From NCBI GenBank assembly GCA_016705955.1, contig JADJKO010000002.1:496001-560000 (forward strand): a stretch of 64,000 nucleotides of DNA. The letters run 5' to 3'. Each line of letters starts with the position of its first letter. The first letter of the stretch is position 1. The notes under the pieces are model-generated. The model was given only the letters and a program-made list of their open reading frames with translations, was not told the origin of the DNA and made no database searches. This document shows, piece by piece, positions 1 through 8,332 of this stretch. This DNA is from Flavobacteriales bacterium (GTDB lineage: Bacteria > Bacteroidota > Bacteroidia > Flavobacteriales_F > PHOS-HE28). Position numbers and translations under genes: made by a program.

Positions 1-47
1 GAGGAAGCAAAGTCCCACGAGAAGAAGGATCGATCCCAGACGCGCGG

Positions 48-464
48 TCATGCCTTGCGGAACAGGTCATCCGCGTCCTCGAAACACTTGAACTCGATCG
101 CGTGTCCATCCGGATCCTCGATGAACATGCTGCGCTGCTCACCCACTTCGCCCTTCATCACCACACCGGGTTCAATGAAGAACGGGTAGCCCACCTTCTT
201 GAACTTATCGCGCAGCTTTCGCCAATCCGCAAGGCTGAGCACGATGCCCCAGTGGTTACTTGGGACGTTGCTCATGGGGTTGTACATGCGCGCGGTCTTG
301 ATGAGCATGGGTACCTCTTGGATGGTAAGCTGGTGCCCGAAGAAATCGAAGTCAACCCACGTCTCCGCGCTGCGGCCTTCCTTGCAGCCAAGGAATTTGC
401 CATAGAAGGCTTTGATCCGTTTCAGGTCGGTGGTTGCGAAGGCGAGATGGAAGGTTCCGTTCAT
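48..464 (-). CDS. VOC (glyoxalase/dioxygenase fold) family protein
   Basis: A 138-residue protein with the vicinal-oxygen-chelate fold. It opens with FHLAFATTDLKRIKAFYGKFLGC, the usual first beta-alpha unit with an FY motif, and closes with FIEDPDGHAIEFKCF, the typical last strand whose Glu is a metal ligand in this family. The length fits a single-module VOC protein of two beta-alpha-beta-beta-beta units. Family members bind a divalent metal and act as glyoxalases, dioxygenases or resistance proteins; nothing here identifies the substrate. The ATG start fits the family N-terminus exactly. It is followed by no other gene before the window edge. Confidence 0.85.
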   Translation of the reverse strand: MNGTFHLAFATTDLKRIKAFYGKFLGCKEGRSAETWVDFDFFGHQLTIQEVPMLIKTARMYNPMSNVPSNHWGIVLSLADWRKLRDKFKKVGYPFFIEPGVVMKGEVGEQRSMFIEDPDGHAIEFKCFEDADDLFRKA

Positions 465-492
465 GGGGCGGGAATGGCGCGTACCAAAATAA

Positions 493-522
493 GAAGGCCC
501 CCGCTGGAGAACGGGGGCCTTC
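493..522 (-). terminator. Rho-independent terminator of the acidic-tail gene
   Basis: An 11-bp perfect stem (GAAGGCCCCCG / CGGGGGCCTTC) with an 8-nt loop. Read on the minus strand it is followed by TTATTTTGG. It lies about 20 bp beyond the stop of the acidic-tail gene and upstream of the VOC gene, so it separates the two. Confidence 0.8.
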
Positions 523-540
523 GCATTAGTTGTTCATCGG

Positions 541-957
541 TTACTCGTCCTCATCATCGTCGTCATCGTCATCTCCACCGCCATCATCCGCATCGTCGTC
601 GTCAGCACCGCCATCATCATCCACGTCATCGTCGGCGGAGTCATCACTTCCTGCATCATCGGCGCCCTCCAAGCCATTGTCCTCATCCCCATCATCCCCA
701 TCATCCCCATCATCGCCTGCTGAACCGGAGGATTCGTCCTGATCGAGGAACTCATCGATCTCCGCACGGCTCTCGGAATTGATCTTGATCAAGTACATCG
801 CCTCCGGTGTGCGCAGTTCGATCACGCGCAGCATCTCACCTTTCGCGGTGGGGATGGTCTTGATGTGGGTGGTGTCGATCCCGTCCGGGTATTGTTCCTG
901 GAGGGTCTCCTTGAGCTGGTCGGTCAAGGTGTTGAAGGAGCGGATCAATCGTTGCAT
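541..957 (-). CDS. Small protein with extreme Asp/Glu/Gly-rich C-terminal tail
   Basis: I do not recognise this family. The first ~70 residues form an ordinary-looking folded segment (MQRLIRSFNTLTDQLKETL... with ITLRTP-like strand patterns). The last ~65 residues are almost only Asp, Glu, Gly, Ser and Ala, ending in a run of acidic residues. The tail is encoded by CATCATCCC-like 9-bp tandem repeats near 680-715 (plus-strand reading), which could slip in length. The ATG at 957 was chosen. A GTG at 966 overlaps the stop of the upstream deoxyhypusine synthase-like gene as GTGA and is a coupled alternative start. A strong terminator follows. Confidence 0.6.
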   Translation of the reverse strand: MQRLIRSFNTLTDQLKETLQEQYPDGIDTTHIKTIPTAKGEMLRVIELRTPEAMYLIKINSESRAEIDEFLDQDESSGSAGDDGDDGDDGDEDNGLEGADDAGSDDSADDDVDDDGGADDDDADDGGGDDDDDDDEDE

Positions 958-962
958 GGTGA

Positions 963-1940
963 TCACATGTCGAGAACGTAGGCGAAGATCAGAGGTGCTA
1001 CAATAGTAGCATCACTTTCGATGATGTACTTCGGGGTGTCGATGTCCAGTTTTCCCCAGGTGATCTTTTCATTCGGCACAGCGCCACTGTAACTGCCGTA
1101 GCTCGTGGTGCTGTCGCTGATCTGGCAGAAGTAGCTCCAGAAGGGGATGTGTTCGCGCTGGAGGTCCTGGTGCAACATGGGCACCACGCAGATCGGGAAA
1201 TCACCGGCGATGCCGCCCCCGATCTGGAAGAAGCCGATGCCATCGGTACCGCAGTTGTTGGTGTACCAATCGGCGAGGAAGATCATGTACTCGATGCCGC
1301 TCTTCATCATGCCCGGCTTGCAATCACCGGTGATACAATGGCCTGCGAAGATGTTGCCCAAGGTGCTGTCCTCCCAACCCGGACAGATGATCGGGATGTT
1401 GCGCTCCGCAGCGGCCACCATCCAACTGTTCTTCGGATCGATCTGGTAGTACTGCTTCAGCACACCGGAGTTGAGCATCTCATAGAAGTACTGATGCGGG
1501 AACCGACGGTTGCCGCTCTTGTCGTCGGCGGTCCAGAGATCCACCACATGCTTCTCCAAGCGGCGGAAGGCCTCATGCTCCGGGATGCAGGTATCGGTCA
1601 CGCGGTTCATGCCGCGGTCAAGCAGCTCGCGTTCTTGTTGCGGGGTGAGGTCACGGTAATGCGGCACGCGCTCATAATGGTCGTGCGCCACGAGGTTCAT
1701 CACGTCCTCCTCCAGGTTCGCGCCGGTGCAACTGATGATGTCCACCTTGCCTTGGCGGATCATCTCCGCGAAGATCTTTCCCAATTCGGCGGTGCTCATC
1801 GCGCCCGCAAGCGTCACCATCATCTTGCGGCCTTTCGAGAGGTGGTCCTTGTATCCTTTGGCGGCATCCACGAGCGCTGCTGCATTGAAATGCAGGTAGT
1901 GCTCCTCCATGAAGGCCGAGAGTGGTCGTGCGTTGCTCAT
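963..1940 (-). CDS. Deoxyhypusine synthase-like family protein
   Basis: About 325 residues aligning over the whole length with the deoxyhypusine synthase fold. Human DHS uses NAD and spermidine to modify a lysine of eIF5A through an enzyme lysine in a WGKI motif. The same motif is present here (SGAVPNEKITWGKL), as are the glycine-rich NAD-site stretch GFFQIGGGIAGDFPI and SCTGANLEED. Bacteria lack eIF5A, and bacterial homologues studied so far include homospermidine synthase-type and other polyamine-linked enzymes, so the true substrate is unknown. The ATG at 1940 was preferred over an open frame reaching 2189 because the family match begins at MSNARPLSAF. Confidence 0.85.
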   Translation of the reverse strand: MSNARPLSAFMEEHYLHFNAAALVDAAKGYKDHLSKGRKMMVTLAGAMSTAELGKIFAEMIRQGKVDIISCTGANLEEDVMNLVAHDHYERVPHYRDLTPQQERELLDRGMNRVTDTCIPEHEAFRRLEKHVVDLWTADDKSGNRRFPHQYFYEMLNSGVLKQYYQIDPKNSWMVAAAERNIPIICPGWEDSTLGNIFAGHCITGDCKPGMMKSGIEYMIFLADWYTNNCGTDGIGFFQIGGGIAGDFPICVVPMLHQDLQREHIPFWSYFCQISDSTTSYGSYSGAVPNEKITWGKLDIDTPKYIIESDATIVAPLIFAYVLDM

Positions 1941-2041
1941 TGCTGTTCGGGGCGAAATATAGAAGTAGAGGTCCGATAGCCGATGGAGGAAGCGGTGATC
2001 GTTCTGCGCGCGTGGAGGCTGAAGCGGGTGGGCCGGGGTGA

Positions 2042-2854
2042 TCAGGTCTTGGCCTTGGCGCTGAAATCGATGCGAACCGGGTCGTTCTCGCGCAAGCCCA
2101 ACAAACGTGCGGCACCTCCACCACTTCCTTCCACTCCCTTGTTCACCGCGATCTCCAGATCGCCACTGGCATTGAAGAAGGCGAGGCACACGCCATTTGA
2201 AACATCGCCATAGGTCTTGTGCAACCGGGTGATGTCGTCCGCAGGTAGGCCGAAACCGATCCGGAACGATCGTCCGCCACGGACCTTGTCGAACAAGGAA
2301 CGGCTCACGTTGGTGATGAGGTTGCCGTAATGATCCGTGTACACCACCTGCCCCACGATGCAGCTCTCGTCCGATTTGGGTTTGATGTTGAAGAGTTCAC
2401 GCAACGATGTCATGCGCCGCCCGATGGTCTCCGGCTTTCCGCCGCGTGCTAGATGGCAGGCCGCCTTCACGAATACGGTCTTCATCGGGAAGGCCGCGTG
2501 GTCGTCATCCAGCTTCATCGTGATCTCATACGCCTCCTCGGGCATTCCATCAAAAGCCAACGGGAAGATCCCGTTATCCGCACCGATGAAATAGTGCCCA
2601 TCGTGCTTCGCCACCACATGCACTGTGAAACGATCAGCTTCTGGATTCACGCCGACGATGTGGATCGTGCCTTTGGGGAATGCCGGGTACGCGTTCCGCA
2701 GCACATGCACCGCTTCAGGATTATGAAAAGGCTTGATCGCATGCGTGACATCCACGATCGTGGCCCCCGGTAGCTGTGACAGGATAGCGCCCTTCACCAT
2801 GGCCACATAATGGTCCCTGGTGCCCATATCGGTGATGAGTGTGATGATCGTCAT
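2042..2854 (-). CDS. SAM hydrolase (hydroxide adenosyltransferase), DUF62 family
   Basis: A 270-residue member of the SAM-dependent chlorinase/fluorinase superfamily. It starts with ITLITDMGTRDHYVAMVKG, the characteristic N-terminal motif, continues with IVDVTHAIKPF and GVNPEAD, and has the C-terminal barrel domain. Non-halogenating members of this superfamily use water to cleave SAM to adenosine and methionine, and that is the expected role here; no chlorinase-specific loop is apparent. It is divergent from phoH, with about 100 bp between the starts. Confidence 0.9.
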   Translation of the reverse strand: MTIITLITDMGTRDHYVAMVKGAILSQLPGATIVDVTHAIKPFHNPEAVHVLRNAYPAFPKGTIHIVGVNPEADRFTVHVVAKHDGHYFIGADNGIFPLAFDGMPEEAYEITMKLDDDHAAFPMKTVFVKAACHLARGGKPETIGRRMTSLRELFNIKPKSDESCIVGQVVYTDHYGNLITNVSRSLFDKVRGGRSFRIGFGLPADDITRLHKTYGDVSNGVCLAFFNASGDLEIAVNKGVEGSGGGAARLLGLRENDPVRIDFSAKAKT

Positions 2855-2956
2855 GTTCTTTCCGACCGGCCGTGGTGCCGCGCTACCTTCGAGCGCTCAA
2901 AACTAGAAGCAGGCACTACGGCTGCGGATCAAAAGTTTCAACACTTCATAGTTGCT

Positions 2957-3916
2957 TTGACAGAGAAGCTCATCACCATTGCTGGCGTGGATCCCGTGGA
3001 GGTCCTCGGTGCCAACGACGCGAACCTCCGCATCATCAAGGGGGTCTTCCCGAAACTCAACATCGTGGCCCGTGGCGATACCTTGAAGGTGAGCGGTACG
3101 CCGGAGGAGATCGCAGCGTTCGAGGAGCGCTTCTTGGAGTTGGTGGAGCACGTATCCCGATACAACGAACTGCCCCGAAAGGTGTTGGATGACATCATGG
3201 GTGGTGCCGAGGGCCAACGTAAGACCGGGGAGCAGGAGGACGATGTGCTCGTCTTCGGGAACGCCGGTCTGCGCGTGAAGGCGCGCACGCCGAACCAACA
3301 GAAGTTGGTGGATGCAGTGAAGGAGAACGACATGGTCTTCGCCATCGGCCCGGCCGGAACAGGCAAGACGTACACGGCGGTGGCGCTTGCGGTGAAGGCG
3401 CTGAAGGAACGGAAGGTGCGTCGCATCGTACTTACGCGCCCGGCGGTGGAGGCGGGAGAGAACCTCGGGTTTCTTCCCGGTGACCTGCGTGAGAAGCTCG
3501 ATCCCTACCTCCAGCCGCTCTACGATGCGCTGAAGGACATGATCCCGGCCACGCGGCTTGCGGAGTACTTGGAGGAAGGGGTGATCCAGATCGCTCCGCT
3601 CGCGTTCATGCGCGGCCGCACGCTCGATCATGCCTTCGTGATCCTGGATGAAGCGCAGAACGCCACGTTGCCGCAAGTGAAGATGTTCCTTACCCGCATG
3701 GGGCGTAACGCCACGTTCGTGATCACAGGGGATGTGACGCAAGTGGATCTGCCCGATCGCCAGCCCAGCGGATTGCTCCCGGCCGTCGGGATGTTGCGCG
3801 GGATCCCGGGCATCGGCGTTGTGGAGTTGGATGAGAAGGATGTGATCCGTCATGAGCTCGTAACGCGCGTGCTCGTGGCATTCAGGGAGTTTGAACACCG
3901 GAACGAGAAGGACTGA
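2957..3916 (+). CDS. phoH: PhoH family ATPase
   Basis: About 319 residues. An N-terminal KH/jag-like segment (VDPVEVLGANDANLRIIKGVFPKLNI) precedes a P-loop ATPase domain with Walker A GPAGTGKT and Walker B VILDEAQN, followed by the ITGDVTQVDLP sensor segment. PhoH proteins are cytoplasmic RNA-linked ATPases. The frame is open from 2810, but family similarity begins at LTEKLITIAGVDPVEV. I placed the start at the TTG at 2957; no ATG lies in a suitable position, so the exact start is uncertain. The stop overlaps the ATG of purC by one base (TGATG). Confidence 0.88.
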   Translation: MTEKLITIAGVDPVEVLGANDANLRIIKGVFPKLNIVARGDTLKVSGTPEEIAAFEERFLELVEHVSRYNELPRKVLDDIMGGAEGQRKTGEQEDDVLVFGNAGLRVKARTPNQQKLVDAVKENDMVFAIGPAGTGKTYTAVALAVKALKERKVRRIVLTRPAVEAGENLGFLPGDLREKLDPYLQPLYDALKDMIPATRLAEYLEEGVIQIAPLAFMRGRTLDHAFVILDEAQNATLPQVKMFLTRMGRNATFVITGDVTQVDLPDRQPSGLLPAVGMLRGIPGIGVVELDEKDVIRHELVTRVLVAFREFEHRNEKD

Positions 3917-4875
3917 TGACCATGACCTCCACTGCCGGGACCTTGATGCGTTCCGACCTCAAGCACCCGCTGATCACGAACGTGTATCGCGGCAAAGTGC
4001 GCGACGTGTATTCACTCTCCGATGGCCGTGTGATCCTGGTGGCCAGTGATCGGATCAGCGCCTTCGATGTGGTGTTGCCGCGCGGTATTCCCGGAAAGGG
4101 ACAAGTGCTCAGCCAATTGAGCTGGCACATGTTGCAGGCCACGCGGAAGGTGGCGCCGAATTGGGCGGAAGCCTCGCCCGATCCGAACGTCGTCATCGGG
4201 AAGCAATGTGGAACGGTAAAAGTGGAGATGGTGGTGCGCGGCTACCTCGCGGGTCATGCGTGGCGGACATACAACGATGGCAAGCGCGTACTCTGCGGAG
4301 CCACCATGGCCGATGGCCTGAATGAGAGCGATCCTTTCCCTACGCCGATCATCACGCCCAGTACCAAGGCGGATGCGGGACACGATGAGGACATCACGCC
4401 GGTGGAGATCATCGAGCGCGGACTGTGCAACAAGGAGGAGTGGGAGACCATGTGCCGATATGCCCTCGCGCTCTTCGCCGAAGGTTCGCGCATCGCGAAG
4501 GAACGCGGACTCCTTCTCGTGGATACGAAGTACGAGTTCGGTCGTGCTGTGGACGGCAGCCTGATGGTGATCGATGAGATCCATACGCCGGACAGTTCAC
4601 GCTACTTGCATGCGGAAGGTTATGAGGAGCGGCAGGCACAGGGTGTGCGGCAGAACCAACTGAGCAAGGAATTCGTGCGCGAGTGGTTGATCGCGAACGG
4701 CTTCATGGGCAAGGAAGGCCAGCAAGTGCCGGTGATGGATGATGCCTTCGTGCAAAATGTGAGCGAGCGCTACATCGACCTGTATGAACGCATCACCGGG
4801 GCACACTTCGCTCAAGCCCCGGAGGGCGATGCGAATGCGCGCATCCAAGCTGCACTGGATGCGTACCTGGGCTGA
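3916..4875 (+). CDS. purC: Phosphoribosylaminoimidazole-succinocarboxamide synthase
   Basis: A 319-residue SAICAR synthetase, the longer type common in Bacteroidota. It joins CAIR and aspartate with ATP in purine synthesis. Diagnostic segments are VYRGKVRDVYSL near the N-terminus, VASDRISAFDVVLP, CGTVKVEMVVRGYLAG and LLVDTKYEFG with the later IDEIHTPDSSRY. It is coupled to phoH by a one-base overlap. The next gene is convergent, with only 14 bp between the two stops. Confidence 0.95.
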   Translation: MTMTSTAGTLMRSDLKHPLITNVYRGKVRDVYSLSDGRVILVASDRISAFDVVLPRGIPGKGQVLSQLSWHMLQATRKVAPNWAEASPDPNVVIGKQCGTVKVEMVVRGYLAGHAWRTYNDGKRVLCGATMADGLNESDPFPTPIITPSTKADAGHDEDITPVEIIERGLCNKEEWETMCRYALALFAEGSRIAKERGLLLVDTKYEFGRAVDGSLMVIDEIHTPDSSRYLHAEGYEERQAQGVRQNQLSKEFVREWLIANGFMGKEGQQVPVMDDAFVQNVSERYIDLYERITGAHFAQAPEGDANARIQAALDAYLG

Positions 4876-4889
4876 GTTGCACCAAGCGA

Positions 4890-6848
4890 CTACTGCTTGT
4901 TGGTGTGTGTAACGTGTTGCAAGGTCTGCATGTGCGCCCGTGCGTACCGGTCCATGCGTTCTACGACATCGGGATGCGCTGAGGCTTCATCCAAGGTGCT
5001 TTTCGTCCGATAGGCGTACAGGCTTCTCCGGCCGTCCTTCCGAACGATCAGGAACCAGTCATCGTCGAGCACGCCATACTTGTCATCGCCGTTGAAATAG
5101 ATACACGGACGTTTCATGCGCAACAGGTCGATCCCGAGCGTGTGATCCTGATACGGTGCCCGCAGGATGCCCATGATCGTCGGGAACACATCGATCTGGC
5201 CCGCGATGGCGCTCTCCGTTCGCGCCTCCGTGATGATGCTCGGTGCGTAGTAGAGCAGCGGTGTGTGGTGGTAATCGAGGCTCATTTCATACGTGCCATC
5301 GATCGCCGCGCCATGATCGGCGACGAATACGAAGAGGGTGTTCTCGTACCACGCGTGACGTTTGCTTTCCGTGATGAGCCAACGCAAGGAGTAGTCCGCG
5401 AACTCCGTCGCGCGGTCCTTGGTATCCGAGGAATGTGGCCTGAAGTACTCGGGAACGTAGTACGGTCCGTGATCACTCGCGGTCATGAAGGCGGCCACGA
5501 ATGGATCACCGGTGGCGGACATTTCATCCAGGATCGGCATGGCATACGCGAACATCCGATCGTCCGGCACACCGAGGGTCGTCTTGATCTCCTCGGCCGG
5601 GTAGTCGGCCTTGGTGATCACCCGTTGGCATCCGTTCCCGCGCAAGAAGCCTTCGATGTTGTCGAACTGTCCGTCGTGCGTGGTGAAGTAGGCCGTGCCG
5701 TAGCCGCGTTCGCGCAGCACATCGAACAGCCCGTGGTAGCGCAACATGCCACTCTCTTTCATGGGATGTTGGCTGAAGAGTGCCGGGAACGAGAAGAGCG
5801 TGCTGAAGACCCCGTTGTAGGTGTGCGTTCCCGCAGTGTAGGCGTTCTCGAAGTAGAGGCCCATCCTGGACAGGCTATCGAGGAAGGGGGTGAGGTCACG
5901 TGTGCATCCGTGCCGCTTCATCTTCGCCGCGCTCATGCTCTCCATGATCACCAGCACCACGTTGTGTCTCGTCTCGGGTTCATCGAATGCGATGGCCCGC
6001 GCCAAGGGATGCGCATCGTCGATGGTGGTGATGCCGAGATCGCGCTGCACCTGTTCGAGCGCCTCCATGTCATCCATGAGCGCGATCGGTCTGTTCCCTT
6101 CATCCATGGCATCGAGGCCGCTGCGCATGAGGGTGAAGACCGGATTCAGCCCGAGTTGGTTGATGAACGCATGATCGCTGAAATAGGCCGTACCCACGCG
6201 GATGGGTGATTTCTCATCCACACGGCCGCGGATCCCGAGGAAGACCAGTCCGAGCAACACAAATGAAACGAAAGCTTTGCCCATGAAGGGCGATCCGTTG
6301 GCCGACACAGGCTCCCGCATGATCCGTCGCAACTGCCGGTGCAGGATCCACAGCACACCGAGGAACGGAACGATCGCCAGCCAGTAGCGCGGTTCCTCCA
6401 CGATCATGCGCAACACGAAGCGCGGCGAGTCCATCCACTCGAACACTTTCACGGAGAGGCGCGCGAAGAATTGTCCGAAGTAGGGGATGTCCACCGCGCA
6501 AGCGAAGTAGGCGAGGCCGAAGACGAGGAGGATGAAATATCGAAGCGTATTGTTCAACCACCCCGGTACGCCGCCGAAGAAGGAGAGGATGGTGATGAGG
6601 AGGAAGGGCAGCGCGAGAAGGTATCCGGCGATCACGATGTCGAAGCGCAACCCCATCACCAACGCCTGCAACACAAGGCCCGCATCGGCGTCCGCCAAGC
6701 GGTCTATCTGGGTCAAGAGCAACACCAACCGGAACAGCGAGAAGAGCAGCAGCACCAGCGCGTAGAGCCGAACGAGCAGCAGCAGTTGCGCGGGTAGGTG
6801 GCGTTGAATGCGATCCGGAACGAGCACGTGGTCCTGTTTACCCAGCAT
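4890..6848 (-). CDS. LTA synthase family membrane sulfatase-like protein
   Basis: About 652 residues. Roughly five hydrophobic helices fill the first ~200 residues, followed by an extracytoplasmic alkaline-phosphatase/sulfatase-fold domain. Sequence signs are VVLVIMESMSAAKMK, the GTHTYNGVFSTLF segment whose Thr is the expected nucleophile, and FVFVADHGAAI near the C-terminus carrying metal ligands. LtaS-like enzymes transfer phosphoglycerol or phosphoethanolamine groups. In a Gram-negative Bacteroidota cell the likely role is envelope glycan or lipid decoration, but the substrate is not evident. The ATG at 6848 was chosen over an upstream GTG at 6854. Confidence 0.85.
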   Translation of the reverse strand: MLGKQDHVLVPDRIQRHLPAQLLLLVRLYALVLLLFSLFRLVLLLTQIDRLADADAGLVLQALVMGLRFDIVIAGYLLALPFLLITILSFFGGVPGWLNNTLRYFILLVFGLAYFACAVDIPYFGQFFARLSVKVFEWMDSPRFVLRMIVEEPRYWLAIVPFLGVLWILHRQLRRIMREPVSANGSPFMGKAFVSFVLLGLVFLGIRGRVDEKSPIRVGTAYFSDHAFINQLGLNPVFTLMRSGLDAMDEGNRPIALMDDMEALEQVQRDLGITTIDDAHPLARAIAFDEPETRHNVVLVIMESMSAAKMKRHGCTRDLTPFLDSLSRMGLYFENAYTAGTHTYNGVFSTLFSFPALFSQHPMKESGMLRYHGLFDVLRERGYGTAYFTTHDGQFDNIEGFLRGNGCQRVITKADYPAEEIKTTLGVPDDRMFAYAMPILDEMSATGDPFVAAFMTASDHGPYYVPEYFRPHSSDTKDRATEFADYSLRWLITESKRHAWYENTLFVFVADHGAAIDGTYEMSLDYHHTPLLYYAPSIITEARTESAIAGQIDVFPTIMGILRAPYQDHTLGIDLLRMKRPCIYFNGDDKYGVLDDDWFLIVRKDGRRSLYAYRTKSTLDEASAHPDVVERMDRYARAHMQTLQHVTHTNKQ

Positions 6849-7044
6849 GCGCACGGCTCATGGATCGGTGCCTTATGCGGTGCGCTGACCCGTGGTACCG
6901 ATCGCGCCACTTGCGCATGCGATCCATCCCGACATGACCGGGTGGCTAAGGTAGGATCCGCGTGCATTCCGGAATGCCACGCATGCAGCGCCGTTTTTGA
7001 TGTTCGCCGCGCGATCCGCATCTTTCGCTTGAACTCCCATCCTC

Positions 7045-7569
7045 ATGCACCATGCGCCTTGGATCTTCGTTGTCGCGGTTTGCCTGTTCACCCAATGCGC
7101 ACCGCACACCTTCGCCCAACCTCCCATGACCACGATCTACGTCGTCCGCCACGCCGAGAAGTTGGACCCTGCCGATCCGGACACCCCGCTCTCTCCGGAA
7201 GGAGAAGCGCGCGCCCGGGATCTCGCGAGCACGCTAGCGCGCGCTGGCGTGCAGCGCATCTACGCCACCACCCGGTTGCGCACGCAGCAGACCGTGGCTC
7301 CGCTGGCGCAACAACGGAATCTGGTACCGGTGATCCTGGAACCCGCCGCGACGGAGGAACTGGTGGCCCGCATCAAAGCGGATGATCGAGGGATGGTGGT
7401 CGTGGTGGCCGGACACAACAACACCGTCCCCGTGATCGTGCAAGGCCTCTCCGGCGTGGTGGTGGATGGCATCCCCGAGGATCGGTTCGACCGGTTGTTC
7501 AAAGTGACCATCGCACCCGACGGGAAGACCACGATGGAGGAACTGCGCTACGGCGTGCCGACGCCTTGA
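7045..7569 (+). CDS. Secreted histidine phosphatase family protein
   Basis: 174 residues. A signal peptide (MHHAPWIFVVAVCLFTQCAP..FAQ) is followed by a branch-1 histidine phosphatase domain with the catalytic YVVRHAEK motif and the second histidine in VVAGHNNTVP. LSPEGEARARDLA and IYATTRLRTQQTVAPLA are also typical. The protein is shorter than phosphoglycerate mutases and resembles SixA-like or periplasmic phosphohistidine/phosphomonoester phosphatases. The cysteine in the signal (TQCAP) could be a lipobox, making it a lipoprotein. It is divergent from the sulfatase-like gene across 190 bp in which I found no clear promoter. Confidence 0.85.
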   Translation: MHHAPWIFVVAVCLFTQCAPHTFAQPPMTTIYVVRHAEKLDPADPDTPLSPEGEARARDLASTLARAGVQRIYATTRLRTQQTVAPLAQQRNLVPVILEPAATEELVARIKADDRGMVVVVAGHNNTVPVIVQGLSGVVVDGIPEDRFDRLFKVTIAPDGKTTMEELRYGVPTP

Positions 7570-7595
7570 GGGGGTTGTTCGTGTGGAAGGTTGTT

Positions 7596-7627
7596 GGTTG
7601 TTCGGCGAGGTGGCCTTCCGAACAACC
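7596..7627. terminator. Hairpin between convergent genes
   Basis: A 10-bp perfect inverted repeat (GGTTGTTCGG / CCGAACAACC) with a 12-nt spacer. It lies between the convergent stops of the histidine phosphatase and the SCO gene. No clean U-tract follows on either strand, so it may be a bidirectional terminator or a repeat-family palindrome. Confidence 0.45.
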
Positions 7628-7652
7628 TTCAATACGATCAACGAACAACGAA

Positions 7653-8330
7653 CTACTGCTTCCCTTCCTCCAGCAACTTCCCGATGTCTTCGATCAGCAG
7701 GTCAATGCTCTTCGCGCTGGTGCCGTCGTAGAACCCGCGGATGCAGTGCTGTGGATCCACGAGCACGAAGTTCTCCGTGTGGACGAAATCATCGGGGCCG
7801 CCATCGCCCTTGTCCTGGCAGGCGAAATAGGAGCGCCGCGCCAATGCATAGATCTGCTTGCGGTCACCGGTGAGGAAGTGCCAGCGCTCCGGGTCGGCGT
7901 TGTGCAGTTGCGCGTATGCGGCCAACGTCGGCACGCTGTCCACCTCCGGTGTCACGGAGTGGGAGAGGAGGACGATGCGGTCATCCTTCGCGTAGGCTTC
8001 CTGCACGCGTTCCATCTGCGTGGTCATCTTCGGGCAGATGGTGGTGCAGGTGGTGAAGAAGAAGTCCGCCACGATGATCCGATCCTTCACGTCGGCGAGC
8101 GTGATGGTGCGACCGAGTTGGTCCACCAGTGCGAAGTCCAAGATGTGGTGCTCCCCTTCCGCGTTGCGAAGCGATGGGTCCACCAACCGTTCATCGAGCT
8201 CGCGCGGATGGAAGACGCGCAACTTATCCGACGGTTTGATGATGAAGTAGCCGATGACGATCCCCACCATGGCGATGCCGAGGAAGGCTGCGGCCCGGAT
8301 GACCATCGATCGCCCTCGTGCGTCCGCCAT
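7653..8330 (-). CDS. SCO family copper-binding protein (SCO1/SenC/PrrC)
   Basis: About 225 residues. One N-terminal membrane anchor (AAAFLGIAMVGIVIGYFII) precedes a thioredoxin-fold domain exposed outside the membrane. The copper site is complete: CTTICP (CxxxCP) in FFFTTCTTICPKMT, and the distal His in DFVHTENFVLVD. SCO proteins deliver copper to the CuA site of cytochrome oxidase or act as thiol reductases. The ATG at 8330 lies 2 bp after the stop of the upstream DUF2490 gene, which sets the start; a longer open frame to 8393 overlaps that gene. Confidence 0.92.
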   Translation of the reverse strand: MADARGRSMVIRAAAFLGIAMVGIVIGYFIIKPSDKLRVFHPRELDERLVDPSLRNAEGEHHILDFALVDQLGRTITLADVKDRIIVADFFFTTCTTICPKMTTQMERVQEAYAKDDRIVLLSHSVTPEVDSVPTLAAYAQLHNADPERWHFLTGDRKQIYALARRSYFACQDKGDGGPDDFVHTENFVLVDPQHCIRGFYDGTSAKSIDLLIEDIGKLLEEGKQ

Positions 8331-8332
8331 CG

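Noticed and set aside
2810..2956. Upstream extension of the PhoH frame from ATG 2810
   Set aside because: The extension overlaps the SAM hydrolase gene start and does not resemble the family N-terminus.
5142..6209. 355-codon plus-strand open frame
   Set aside because: It is the antisense shadow of the LTA synthase-like gene, without recognisable motifs.
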